DNA of 64,000 nt, taken from positions 1 through 64,000 of the forward strand of contig JAMYHX010000210.1 in the NCBI GenBank assembly GCA_025529335.1, in the 5' to 3' direction. This stretch comes from Rhizopus sp. PT2906 (lineage: Eukaryota > Mucoromycota > Mucoromycetes > Mucorales > Rhizopodaceae). The position numbers and the translations under genes are program-made. Below the pieces are notes generated by a model. That model searched no databases and was not told the DNA's origin. It saw only the letters and a program-made list of their open reading frames with translations. Below, piece by piece: positions 32,792 through 43,608 of this stretch (its first letter is position 1; each line of letters begins with the position of its first letter).

Positions 32792-33605
32792 TTAAATGAA
32801 GCCAATCTAAAAAGAAATAAATAAATTGAATACAATAATATAATATATCTCTTACCTTGTTGGCAACATCAAGAGCGTCAACATCAGCAGTCAAACGAAC
32901 AAAAGCCTTCTTGTAACCAACAGGAGTGATAAGGGTGTTAACCTTGGCAACTTCAACATCATAAAGTCTCTTGACAGCATCCTTGATTTGGTGCTTGTTG
33001 GCCTTGATGTCAACAAGGAAAGTCAAAGTGTTGTGTTCTTCAATCTTCTTCATGGCAGTTTCAGTGTTGAGAGGTTGACGAACGATGCGGTATTGGTCCA
33101 TACGAGGAGCATGGGCAACAGACTTGCGAGCGTACTTGGGAGCACGCTTCAAGACCAAGGTTTGGGGGCGGTGGAAGTGGGTGGTAGTACGGATCTTGCG
33201 AACGGACTTGCTGTGGACACCCTTGAGAGCAGCCTTCTTGGCGGTTTGAGCCTTAGTCTTAGCAGCTAATAGACATGTTAAATTTCTCTGTGTTCTGTTT
33301 TCATTTATAATTCTAAGAAAAATAAAGGAAGAATGGAGTCAACAGTTGCTGAATGTAATTGTCACTGTAAAGACACTTGCTTTTTTGTTGTAACTACAAG
33401 TTTCTGATGTCATGAGTTGATCTATATAAATTAAACATTTTCTCAAATTCTGTAATTGTGTATGTGTATGTGTATATTTGTGTCGTATGCTGCAACTCGT
33501 TATTATCCATATCATACAATCGTTTGTTCTATCTTTTTCTCCTTATATTGTCTCCATCCATCCTTTATCTTTCTTCATCATTACACTACCTGAGTTTGCA
33601 GGCAT
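32792..33605 (-). CDS. rpl23a: 60S ribosomal protein L23a/L25 (uL23)
   Basis: A large-subunit protein at the peptide exit tunnel that docks SRP and nascent-chain factors. Three exons join in phase: 33605-33590 (16 nt), 33265-32856 and a 15-nt last exon 32806-32792 (146 residues). The N-terminus MPANSAAKTKAQTAKKAAL is basic. The core has HFHRPQTLVLKRAPKYARKS, HAPRMDQYRIVRQPLNTE and NTLTFLVDIKANKHQIKDAV; the end is DVANKIGFI, as in other eukaryotes. The first intron is long (324 nt) against about 50-70 nt for most introns here. A MITE copy lies upstream, between this gene and CDH1. Confidence 0.95.
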
Positions 33606-33779
33606 CTTTGACGTTTAAATAATAGGGAGGGAAAACTGGATTGGGTTCAGAAACTCTCTCTTATCATTCTCTCCCTCTCTCTCCGTTGGCCCACTTCTGT
33701 CCCCCCCCCCTCTCTCTTACTCTGTCACTTCTCATAAACCCATTCTTGGACCAGCCAACAATTATGTCCGGGCCGAACT

Positions 33780-34401
33780 TGAATTAATACTCCGCTAAAA
33801 CTTGAAATGTTTAGAAAGTCAGCTGTTGCAGACATTAAATAATCACATTATAAAAAGGAGCGTTTATAAGAGAAACAGAGAGTAAACATGTAAAAGGGAT
33901 TATTAATAACTTATCCGAAGCGCGCCTTGAGTTGAATCAACGATCAATGGTCCGAAAATGTAAAGAAAAAAAAAAGAAAGAAAGAGAGAGCAGGATGGAG
34001 AAGAGCGAGAGAGAGACAGAAGACGGGACAAACTCAGTAAGAACCAAACTACCTTTAGCTAGCACCGGGTTAGTTTCGATGGAAATCTATAATATTACAT
34101 ATTAGTTTCTTACAAGAGTAAATAATACAACATATCTTAGGGCTAACTGGGGAATAGCTGGTCTTACTTTTTGGTCCAAAGAAGAAAAGTAAGATAGCCA
34201 AGACCAGACTGTTAAATTATGTCTCTAACAACTTTTTATTCTGTATAAAGTCTTGGCCACATTTATCTTTTCTCAAATATATCAAACTCATCTTATGTAT
34301 TATACGCTGTCAAATTGGAAGCAATAAAGAAAAGGTTGATAACCAACCAAAGTGCAGTTGCGTTGAGCTTAGGTTGTGTGCAAATAGTCTCTGAATAAAG
34401 T
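33780..34401 (+). mobile_element. MITE-like inverted-repeat element, copy B (left end eroded)
   Basis: The right half matches copies A and C closely: AGCTAGCACCGG, TTTCTTACAAGAGTAAATAA, GGGGAATAGCTGGTCTTAC, TCTGTATAAAGTCTTGGCCAC and the terminal TGTGTGCAAATAGT ending in AAAGTATA. The nested inverted-repeat arms are present (about 34037-34072 and 34140-34180). The left part (33780-33930) is only weakly similar and I could not find the left terminal repeat, so this copy is truncated or diverged. It sits between the divergent rpl23a and CDH1 genes. Confidence 0.6.
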
Positions 34402-34942
34402 ATATATCAACTATCTGAAGTGATCACTCGTAAAGTGAATATCAGCTGTATTTCTTACTGTATTCATGTAACACGAATCATGCGTATTCTTCTATTGTCC
34501 GTTATCTCCCCTTTCTTCATAATGAATTACAAGTAATAACAAAGATCAACTTAAATAAAGGCTTATCATTTACTATTGTTTACTAATTATACTCTATTCA
34601 TGTATAAAACACGATATTTACTTCAAATGTCCCTTTTTCATAAACCATCAAACGGCATGTTTTTTTATTGGATCACATTTTAAATTCAGATTTCGCGTCA
34701 CATCGTTTAATGTCCGCCTTTTTTTTTTCAGGTTACAACTTTCATTGAATAGGCGACCCTTTTTCTTCTTCTTTTTTTTTCATTATCCATCAAACACACA
34801 TATAAAAGACATAGACAGACGACTGTATATCCACACACATTTATATACTTTTGATATACCATTGCTTCTAAACTCAAGCTCAAGAACACGCCTTCACATA
34901 TACAGGAACAAATAACCTTTATTCTATATTTTTTGATACCAA
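34402..34942. promoter_or_regulatory. CDH1 upstream region
   Basis: About 540 bases between MITE copy B and the CDH1 start. It contains several T/C-rich tracts (around 34719 and 34767) that resemble leaders before other genes here. No gene is visible. Confidence 0.4.
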
Positions 34943-36545
34943 ATGAAACTCAGATCATCAAGGATTATTGAAGTGAAAGATAAAACTAAAGAAGAGATTG
35001 GTATAAAAGAGGAGACAATATATTCAAATAAAATACAAAGAAATGAATCAGAAGTGTCATTCGAACAAAGTCTAGAATCCATATTTCCACCTTCACCGCA
35101 CAATAAAAAAAGAATCCAAACAAATGCTGACAGGTAAAAAAAAAAAAGATCAATTCATGATAAATAAGCTTATAATCATCAGATTTATTATACCCTCGCG
35201 TGAACGTAATTTAGCCAAAAATTTAACATTGAATGGGAAAAGAGACGAACAAAGAGAAATGAAGAGAATAACAGCCTATTTCAGAGCTGAAGTCTTGGAT
35301 GACCCCAATGCAGCAGATGAATATATACAACAACAACAAAGAAGGACACTGCAGCCTGTATCTTCTTCTTCTTCTATACCATTTGCATCATCATCATCAT
35401 CAGTATCATCCATTATACATAATCAACCAGCACCATCATCATTATCGTCATTATCAGTAGATATAGAAAGTGTAAATATATTTGAATCGCCCAATGCTAG
35501 TCGATTTCAAACGTCGCCTATAAGTGAAGCAGGCAGACGTATATTACTATCAGATGATAACAAAAGGCATTTCAATACAACACCTATCAAAATACTGGAT
35601 GCTCCTGATTTACAAGATGATTTCTATTTGAATCTGATGGATTGGGGAAATAATGATTGTCTGGCTGTAGGATTAGGATCAAGTGTCTATTTATGGAATG
35701 CAAATACAAGCAAAGTAACCCAATTGTGTGATTTATCAACAGAGAATGTTACATCAGTAAAATGGTCAACTATTGGAAACTTACTGGCTATTGGAACAAG
35801 CAAAGCAAGGACGATACTTTATGACACTGCAACGTCTGAAAGGGTGCGTACTTGGACAACTCATACGTCCAGAGTAGGTAGTTTAGCATGGGCATCCAAC
35901 ATATTGAGTACGGGAGGACGAGATCATTACATATACCATCATGATGTTAGATCAAATGAAGCCTACTTCAGAAGACTAACAGGACACACACAAGAAATCT
36001 GTGGATTAAAATGGAACCCAGAAGGTAACTCACTTGCCTCTGGAGGAAATGATAATAACGTCATGATCTGGGATTCACATGAAAATATCATCCTACATCG
36101 ATTTAGTCAGCATACGGCAGCCATCAAGGCACTCGATTGGAGTCCACACAAAAGAGGTTTACTTGTCACTGGTGGTGGTACGGCGGATAAGACAATGAGA
36201 GTCTGGAATACCATTTCTGGAAATCTATTGTCTTCTCATGATACTGGCTCTCAAGTATGTAATTTGATCTGGTCTAAGCGCACAGATGATATTATATCAA
36301 GTCATGGATTCGCAAACCAGTTGACAACAGAGTCCAACCTGATTCATATCTGGAAGGCAGATAAAATGGAAAAAGTAGGCACGTTATCCGGTCATAAATC
36401 GCGTGTGCTGTATATGTCGATGAGCCATGATGGAAGCACTATTGTCACAGGTGCTGCTGACGAAACATTAATGTTTTGGGATTTATTCTTAAATGAGCCT
36501 TATATAAGAAATGATCCTGAAGAAAGGTTGACTTGCTTAAGATAA
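34943..36545 (+). CDS. CDH1: APC/C activator Cdh1/Fizzy-related (WD40)
   Basis: A substrate-binding coactivator of the anaphase-promoting complex in late mitosis/G1. Two exons, 34943-35133 and 35183-36545, join in phase to 517 residues. The splice junction builds the C-box, which reads DRFIIPSR (from residue 63) where the family has DRF/YIPxR, so one Ile is extra. Then come a Ser-rich linker, TPIKILDAPDLQDDFYLNLMDW, and seven WD40 repeats containing landmarks HTSRVGSLAW, LTGHTQEICGLKWNPEGN, GGGTADKTMRVWNT, DTGSQVCNLIWSK and GHKSRVLYMSMSHDG. These and VLDAPxLxDDFYLNLxDW favour Cdh1 over Cdc20. The C-terminus is CLR rather than the usual IR tail. The 34943 start keeps the basic N-terminus; no other start includes the C-box. 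Confidence 0.92.
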
Positions 36546-36933
36546 TGAATAAAAACAATATTGATTGTAATAATACCTGTTTATGACTTGCATGTAAGCA
36601 ATCATTAAAAAAGAATAAAGATATCATTGGCTGACTGCATTTGAATTGTAAACAATAAGAAAACAAAGTTATGGTTAATACCATTGGGGACAAATGTTGA
36701 GCATTGTTTTCATTGATATATGACAACACATTAGTCCCCTTCCTCTTCTTTCTCTTTAGTGTACTTTAATCATTATTCATCCAGTGAGATGGTTGATACT
36801 CTCTCTGTGTCCGTGTTACTCAAATGTATGTTCATATTGATACGTGACAATACCTATTTATGGGTTATTTTTTGTCAAAACATTACAATCTTGCTTTTTT
36901 CTTTTTATATATTTTGTTCTTTTGTTGCTCAAA
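36546..36933. other. Short intergenic region
   Basis: About 390 bases with the CDH1 3' end (AATAAA-like motif just after the stop) and a T-rich leader for the next gene. No gene seen. Confidence 0.5.
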
Positions 36934-37797
36934 ATGTCTTTTCATGAAACAAGATCACGGAAAAGTTCAGACCCTTATGCAGGTCAATATCCGCCACCGC
37001 CTCCTTTAAGCCAAGAAGATTTATCGATTGAACACAACCGTCACCACGAACCATTTTATTTGATAGACCCAAGCTCACATCATTCAATACCGACCACAGA
37101 CCATGAGAGACGTTCATCTCATCACGATACAATCCACTCTCATCATACAGGAGGTGACTACGACGATCCCGATGCTGTAGAACTCAGAGAGTACCTTTAC
37201 GCAGAAAGACAAGAGAAATTACGAAAAAAGCAACAAGAACAATTACAAAAAGAACAACAGGAACAAGAAGAGCAAGAAATAGAACCCGTAATACATCAAC
37301 AGGATATGCCCTCACCCATTTTGCCTTCTCATCCACCCGTGTTTTATAGTAACGCGCCTGCTCACAGTTTGCCATCACCCATACTATTACCACCGCCCAG
37401 AATATTCAATCAACATCTACCACCTGTTCCTCTCCCTCAATCCGGTCTTATTCCGTCGCCCTTTGGCATCTCCCCATTTCATCCTCCTCCGCCCCCACTC
37501 ATGCCAATCATGGGTGATCAAGAAAAATACAATTATGTTCGCAATGACGGATGCTGCTGTGGTGTGTCATTTTGCTCATGTTTTTGGACTTTGTTACTAT
37601 TCATTCTTTTTTTAGCAGGCATTGCATTGATCATCATCGCAACTAGATATGTGAGCGATATATGTAATAATGAGTCTATTTTATGTGGAAAGACAATATA
37701 TAATGGATTTTTATATGGAGGTATTGCTATTGCTGGATTGGCTGGATTGATTGTACTTTGGAGAATTGTAAGATGGTCTAGTCATAGATTTTACTGA
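36934..37797 (+). CDS. Hypothetical two-TM protein with Pro/His/Gln-rich cytosolic part
   Basis: A 287-residue frame. I start at MSFHETRS because the 30 codons upstream in frame translate the T-rich leader. Residues 20-30 contain a poly-Pro run (PPPPPL), followed by a His-rich stretch (HHSIPTTDHERRSSHHDTIH), a charged Glu/Gln helix (RQEKLRKKQQEQLQKEQ) and more Pro-rich sequence. Near the C-terminus a cysteine cluster (GCCCGVSFCSCFW) leads straight into a first membrane helix (LLLFILFLAGIALIII), a short loop and a second helix (GFLYGGIAIAGLAGLIVLW). The cysteines next to the membrane could be palmitoylated. I do not recognise the family. Its stop lies only 19 bases from the stop of the convergent GPATCH4-like gene. 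Confidence 0.65.
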   Translation: MSFHETRSRKSSDPYAGQYPPPPPLSQEDLSIEHNRHHEPFYLIDPSSHHSIPTTDHERRSSHHDTIHSHHTGGDYDDPDAVELREYLYAERQEKLRKKQQEQLQKEQQEQEEQEIEPVIHQQDMPSPILPSHPPVFYSNAPAHSLPSPILLPPPRIFNQHLPPVPLPQSGLIPSPFGISPFHPPPPPLMPIMGDQEKYNYVRNDGCCCGVSFCSCFWTLLLFILFLAGIALIIIATRYVSDICNNESILCGKTIYNGFLYGGIAIAGLAGLIVLWRIVRWSSHRFY

Positions 37798-37816
37798 ATA
37801 ATAAAAAAAAGAGCGT

Positions 37817-38710
37817 TTATCGCTTCTCTTTGGACTTTTTCTTTTCTTTCTTTTCTTCTTTTTTGCTCTTTTTTGATTTCTTTTCTTTTTTACTCTTCTT
37901 TTCCTTTTTCTGCTTCTTTGACTTGACACTCACTTCATCATCTTTTGTGCGCTTTCTCTTTAATTCTTTTTTTTCTTCTTCTTCCTCTTCTTCCTTTGGC
38001 CGCACAAATTCCTGCATCACTCGTTTAAATTTACCCGTCTGATCCACTAAACCTCGACCGCCCTTTCGTGCCGTACGTCCTTCACAGGCAGCAAAGAGTT
38101 CGGCATCTGACACTTTCATAGAGTAATCCTTTAATTCATCATCGCTTGATTCTTCTTCATCTGTGTTGCTTTTTGAACTATTTGTTGTTGTTGATGGTGT
38201 TGATGTACTCTTGACAAAGGCACCATAAAGTGACGCCGTTGCCAATTTTTGAGCAATATTCGTATGTACTTCCTTGACACTATCCATCATATTTTGTTGA
38301 TCTGCCACAGCGTTCATTGTGGATGATTTCTCTTGTAGGGATTTCCCTGTGGGTTTCTGTGTGGAAATGATGCCAGTGGCTGATCGACGAGTCTTTGTCT
38401 TTGTCTTGGTTGCCACTTTGATCTCATCCTTATTTTCGTCCTTTTCGACTATGACTGAACTAGCACTTTTGTTATACAAGTGGTCCCACCAAGCAAATTC
38501 CCATTGACCTTGGTTGACACCTACACCCTTTTTATCGTTCTTGACAGAGACAGAGATATGTTTGGTATTTCCATGCTTGTTTTTACCAAGACCGTCACCT
38601 CTAAAAAAAGTAGTGTAAGCTTATTTTACATACATTTGTTTAACAACTTACTGAGACCAACCAAACTTTTCTAATTGAGTTTGTGCAAATGAACCTTGCC
38701 ACTTGTCCAT
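37817..38710 (-). CDS. G-patch nucleolar protein, GPATCH4-like
   Basis: A probable nucleolar RNA-binding protein; human GPATCH4 works with a DEAH helicase on rRNA/snRNA. Two exons, 38710-38652 and 38600-37817, join in phase to 280 residues. The G-patch starts at the N-terminus: QTQLEKFGWSQGDGLGKNKHG, and continues ISVSVKNDKKGVGVN and EFAWWDHLYNKSAS, the arrangement of GPATCH4. The middle has an acidic segment (EEESSDDELKDYS) and FAACEGRTARKGGRGL, while the C-terminal 70 residues are almost all Lys, Glu, Ser and Arg (KKSKKEKKSKKS), as expected for nucleolar targeting. It is convergent with the two-TM protein gene. Confidence 0.88.
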
Positions 38711-38834
38711 TATTTTTAATAAAGAGGAAAAAAAAAATAAAGGTAAAAATTTTTTTCTTTATATCTGCGTCCTTTTTCAACCAATGAAAATGAAGTGTAC
38801 TCCTGAATTGAGGCATGAAAGAAGAAAGATTTTA

Positions 38835-41296
38835 TTAAAGATAGGGTTGGTCTGATGTTCTTGTGTTATAAGGATTTGATGATTCTGACCGTAAATAAAT
38901 AGGATAATTTTGATTATTTTGTTGTTGTTGTTGTTGGCCCTTTTGATTATTAAAATAACTATTCCATTCATCAATATCAAAGGACATGGGGATTTCCCAG
39001 AATGCGGTAGCATTTGGATCAAACATTGTATCGTTTGCTTGATAATGCTGAGGTATTGTTTGTTGTTGTTGTTGCTGTTGTTGTTGTTCATGAGGTAATA
39101 AGTTGTATGATGTATTATTATTATTATTATTTATTGTCACTATTTCATCTGTATGTGGAGATCGAGTACTTCCAGTACTTGCACTACTATCCATATAGTA
39201 TTTTTCTTCCATTTGTTGATAATCAGGTTCTGGAGAATTAGGAACTGCGATGGATGCCTCAGTTCGATGTCGCTTTTTTTGCTGTGAACGGGTATAGCTT
39301 TCATCGACACATTCTAAGTCAATATCTCGTAGCCCGGCCAGCGCGCCCAAGATATTACAATGTCTGGCTGAAGTAATCCATGTCTTTTCGACTTCATCCA
39401 TAGCACGTATAATCTTGTTGATACTGATTTTGGCTTCAAATGCAAACATAGAATCAGGTGAAGATGCATTGTGGATAAAGATGATGCCTGCTGTAAACAT
39501 GAAGAACAGGGCATAGTTATTCACACGGGTCAGTCTAGATTCTGCTAAAAGTGACTCTGCAATGTCTGATATCTTATTGGCGGCAAACGTACAAATGGAG
39601 GCTGAGGGAAACACGGATGGTGCGACAGTTTGTGAATGGCCGGGAATAAAGGGCCGGTGAGTCAAGATGAGGGTTGTATAGAACAACATGTGTAACTGAC
39701 AAAGTTCTATCGTCGGTGCCGGTGCACGCTCATTCAGCCGAGTGTTGGGTGGTCGATACTGTAGACTGGGAGGTAATTTGGCCATCCACTTGTTTAATTT
39801 CTTATCCAGCGCCGAGACAATACTGTCAGGTGTTGGCATTAGCGATAGATGTTTTCTGCCCTTGACCATGTAAAGATCTCGAATGACCTCGCCCAATATT
39901 TCACAAATCTTGATCAGATAATGGAAGTTTTCCATGATACGTGGCGTACGGTTCACATCATCATGATCATTTTCTGACGGATAAGGTGTATCATAATCTC
40001 GATCGTCAATCATGGGTGATCTTCCATGCATAGCGCATGACAGTCGATCGACAATAAAGCAGCCGTAAAACGCACGCTTTCGTTCCTCTTTTTCTGTGGA
40101 TGTCAAGTTCCAATTGTCACAGTTGCGATGTAAACCTAAATTTTGTGACATTCTGATAGCCTATCATTTGTTCCACATATAGAAAAAAGGAGGAGGTCAG
40201 AGATGGATTTGATAATCAAAAATAATGTGTTACCATGCCACTGTAAAGCCACCCCCTTGTTGTCTTCAGAGCTCCATTTTGATGACTACTCATCAGCAGT
40301 AATGATTGAATTGTATATAATTTAAAACTATCCCATTCAAGGTCTAGCAGTAAGCGTGCTCTTTCAAAGAAGACATCTCCAGCTGTTTCTGGCTTTGAAG
40401 GGTCGGCTCTTACACGAACATCGGATGACACACGAGAGGCTACAGCATAAATTGCGTTTAGTAACAGAGGCGGTGCCTCGTTTCGACTTAATGCTTGCAT
40501 AAATGACTGTTTATGAAGGATAGGCAAGAGTGAATAGAAATTGTTGAAATAGAGGTCGAGCAGATGGTCACTCAAGTCCTTTGGCGGCATTTCGAATGGA
40601 TCTACTGCAGCTAATGATGGTGGTGGTGGTGATTGACTTAAGGTCTGACGCTTTCTTGAATTAAAGTGTAAAAGTTTGTTTTGAAAGTTCTTGTTGTTTT
40701 GTAGCATATAAAATCCAGATGTTTTACCATAGTAACGCAGCTGACCACTCTCATCTATGTTATCTGTATGATTCGAATCATCGCTATCCAATAATTGGCT
40801 CTGTTTAATTTCATTCATATCTTGCTTCATCAGCCGATCCTCTACTTCGTATTCTGTTACAGTCTCTCTACGCATAGGCCTTGGTCGAATGAGTTCTCCA
40901 TAGGCAGTTTCTAAAGGTGAATTTAATTCTGCAAGTATCGCTTGTGAACGTGGGTCATCCTCCTGCACAATACTCCCTAACAGAGCTTCTAATCTGTGCA
41001 ATCGACCTTCGATAGCTTCAATATATCCCTTTGGTGGTCCTCTCTAAAAAAAAAAAAAATAATGTTTAGTTTACTTTAGTCTTTTTCATATTACATACTT
41101 TTTTTGTTGATTCTTTGTATGTACACTGAATACCAAGTGAAACACAATTGGTACAAAGTGGGGAAGTTCCGTCACATTTTACTTTCTTTTTACGACATTG
41201 CTCACTAATGAATGTCAGCAAGTTGAATAGTCTTATCGTCCTTTAATTTTACCAAGCTTTACTGACTCGTTGTCTTTTTTGTTCATGTTCAGTCAT
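38835..41296 (-). CDS. Zn2Cys6 transcription factor with fungal-specific middle domain
   Basis: A fungal binuclear-cluster DNA-binding regulator. Four exons join in phase: 41296-41253, 41204-41099, 41043-40234 and 40160-38835 (761 residues). The first intron splits the first zinc-ligand codon. The cluster is CX2CX6CX6CX2CX6C at residues 15-42 (ACEQCRKKKVKC, then SPLCTNC). RGPPKGYIEAIEGRLHRLEALL is the typical linker and short coiled coil for dimerisation. The fungal-trans domain includes LLDLYFNNFYSLLPILHKQSF and, after the last intron, AIRMSQNLGLHRNC and the RKRAFYGCFIVDRL motif. The C-terminus carries Asn and Gln homopolymers typical of activation regions. Targets are unknown. Confidence 0.93.
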
Positions 41297-42250
41297 CTTT
41301 AAGAGTTTCTTGTTAGTGTAAGGGAAAAAAAAAATATAAAAAAATAGAATTGTGTGTTTCGAATTGGTTAAAGGGACCGTGTGCACAATTTACCCCGCTA
41401 AAAAAAAGAGAGAGTCACTTCAGGAACAAAAGCTCAGAAACAAGGAGAGAAATACGAGCATGTCTATTATCTTTGTCAGTATAAAGGATAGGAAAGTGTA
41501 TTTCTAATCACTTTTTCTTTGCATATCTTTTAAGTTTTTTTATCAACAAAAAAAAAAAGAAAGATAGAAAGACAAGTGTGAGTCATGACTAAGCAGTCGT
41601 TTCACTTTTGAATACAAATACAACTACAGATATCTTTTATCTGTAACCTTAAGCATTGTTATAGTGAAATTTACAAGCAGATTTGAAACTCATCGATTAC
41701 AGTGTTTTATTCTAAAATGAGATAATTAGCTAGACGAAATGAAAATAAAAACCCAGACTTTTTGGCATGAGTTCAGGACATCATCCGTAGGTATCTTTGC
41801 AAATGCTGTGTATTTTTAAGAGCCTTAATTGTTTCTTTTTAATTAGGTTTACTGTGAATGCCATCAAAATAATTTTAGACACCGTACAGTCTAAGAACGT
41901 ACCTTTTACACGCCACATAGAACGTGGTTGTCTCTCGCTTCGACGGGGACTTGACAATTCTTACAGATAAAGAGCATCATTTTGTTCATCATAGCATGTC
42001 TAAACTAATTTTTTTCTTTCAATTTTAAAAAGGGTAAGTAAAGCGTTTAAAAAAGTCTAATTTTAAAGTAAAATCCTGTACTTGGCAGATTCGCGTGAAG
42101 TTGCTGTGTGCTCATCGGTCATTAAAAATTATTATCAAATAAAATCATTCTTAATCGTACTTTGCAGATTCAGTTCCGACAAGTGCCCTAAGATCATTCT
42201 GAAGAGCCATAGTATGATACTCCCTCTTTTTCGTGCATCCGAATATAAAT
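41297..42250. promoter_or_regulatory. Divergent upstream region of the Zn2Cys6 gene and rpl8
   Basis: About 950 bases with no coding frame of note. It contains A-runs and T-runs (41321, 41549) and should hold promoters for both flanking genes. Confidence 0.4.
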
Positions 42251-43259
42251 ATGGTATGTTGAAATAAGCAATAAGATAAGAGTGTGTTTGGAAAGGATGG
42301 ATGAAATGGATGGATGGATGGATGGATGAAAGAAGTGAATAGAAAAAAAAAAGGAGAGACACTTGCAGAATGTGACGATTAACAATTTAATGATCATCCA
42401 TAGGCTCCCGCCAAGAAGTCCACCGGTAAGAAGGTTGCCCCTGCTCCCTACCCCATCAAGGGAAAGCAAACCACCAAGGCTGCTTCCAACCCTTTGATTG
42501 AAAAGACCCCCAAGAACTTCGGCATCGGTAAGAAAGATTAATGTGTACGATTTGACAGCAGCAATAACCTGATTTTATTTGACAGGTCAGGATGTTCAAC
42601 CCAAGCGTGATGTTACCCGCTTCGTCAAGTGGCCTCACTACGTTCGTCTTCAACGTCAAAAGAAGATCTTGTACCAACGTCTCAAGGTCCCTCCTGCTCT
42701 TAACCAATTCACTCAAGTTTTGGACAAGAACACTGCTACTCAACTCTTCAAGTTGTTGCACAAGTACAGACCCGAAAGCAAGCAAGAAAAGCGCGAACGT
42801 CTCCGTGCTATTGCTGCTGCCAAGGCTGAAAAGAAGGAAGTCCCCAAGACTGACAAGCCTCTCGTTGTCAAGTACGGTATCAACCACATCACTGCCTTGA
42901 TTGAAAACAAGAAGGCTCAATTGGTTGTCATTGCTGATGATGTTGACCCCATTGAATTGGTTCTCTGGCTTCCTGCTCTCTGCCGTAAGATGGGTGTCCC
43001 TTACTGTATCGTCAAGGGTAAGGCTCGTCTCGGTACTCTTGTCCACAAGAAGACCGCTACTGCCGTTGCCTTGACCGAAGTCTCTGATGCCGATAAGGCT
43101 GAATTGGCCACTGTCGTCTCTGCCGTCAAGTCCAACTTCACTGACAAGTGGGAAGAAACCCGTCGTCACTGGGGTGGTGGTATCATGGGTCCCAAGTCTA
43201 ACGCCAAGATGGCTAAGCGTGCTGCTCTTGCCGCTAAGGAAATTGCTGCTCGTCAATAA
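42251..43259 (+). CDS. rpl8: 60S ribosomal protein L8/L7a (eL8)
   Basis: A large-subunit protein of the L7Ae/L30e RNA-binding family. Exons 42251-42253 (ATG only), 42404-42527 and 42586-43259 join in phase to 266 residues, the usual length. The first exon is inferred from an ATG followed at once by GTATGT, and the next codon starts MAPAKKSTGKK. The body has PLIEKTPKNFGIGQDVQPKRD, TRFVKWPHYVRLQRQKKIL and, in the L7Ae fold, GINHITALIENKKAQLVVIADDVDPIEL (two blocks) and CRKMGVPYCIVKGKARLG. The C-terminus ends ETRRHWGGGIMGPKSNAK and an Ala/Lys tail. Codon use is strongly biased (GTC, AAG, CTC), unlike its neighbours, as expected for a highly expressed gene. Confidence 0.94.
42295..42328. repeat. 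GGAT tetranucleotide microsatellite in rpl8 intron 1
   Basis: About seven near-perfect GGAT units inside the first intron. Confidence 0.85.
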
Positions 43260-43562
43260 ATCTAGGCCCTTTTGGTTGATTTCGTGAAATAAAAAAGGAT
43301 TGCTTTTTTTGTTCATCTGTACTACCTAGTGTTTATGCAAAAGGACTCCATTTGATTATTCTATTTTTGATAGCTTAGACAATGAAAGGGAAAAAAGGGA
43401 GCAGTGATTAAAAAGGGAGAATATGTGTATTAGACCTTGTCATTAATATATACATATTAGAGGACTATTGGACGAAATTCGTTTCATTATTATACAGCAG
43501 ATGTCAACAAAATTCATATCCGCCCCCACTATTTCCTGACACTTTTATTATTCTTCTTTTTC

Positions 43563-43564
<2 letters not shown>

Positions 43565-43604
<40 letters not shown>
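43565..43604 (+). promoter_or_regulatory. T40 tract just before the RasGAP start codon
   Basis: Forty uninterrupted T followed by CATA and the ATG at 43609. It is the longest of the T tracts found before start codons in this window. The rest of 43260-43608 holds the rpl8 3' end and nothing else recognisable. Confidence 0.6.
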
Positions 43605-43608
43605 CATA

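Noticed and set aside
33640..33790. A fourth MITE copy beside copy B
   Set aside because: It shares only pyrimidine-rich composition and a short CCGGGCC match with copy A; no terminal repeat was found.
42456..43316. 286-codon minus-strand frame over rpl8
   Set aside because: It is an antisense shadow produced by the biased codon use of rpl8; the plus strand codes a textbook eL8 protein.
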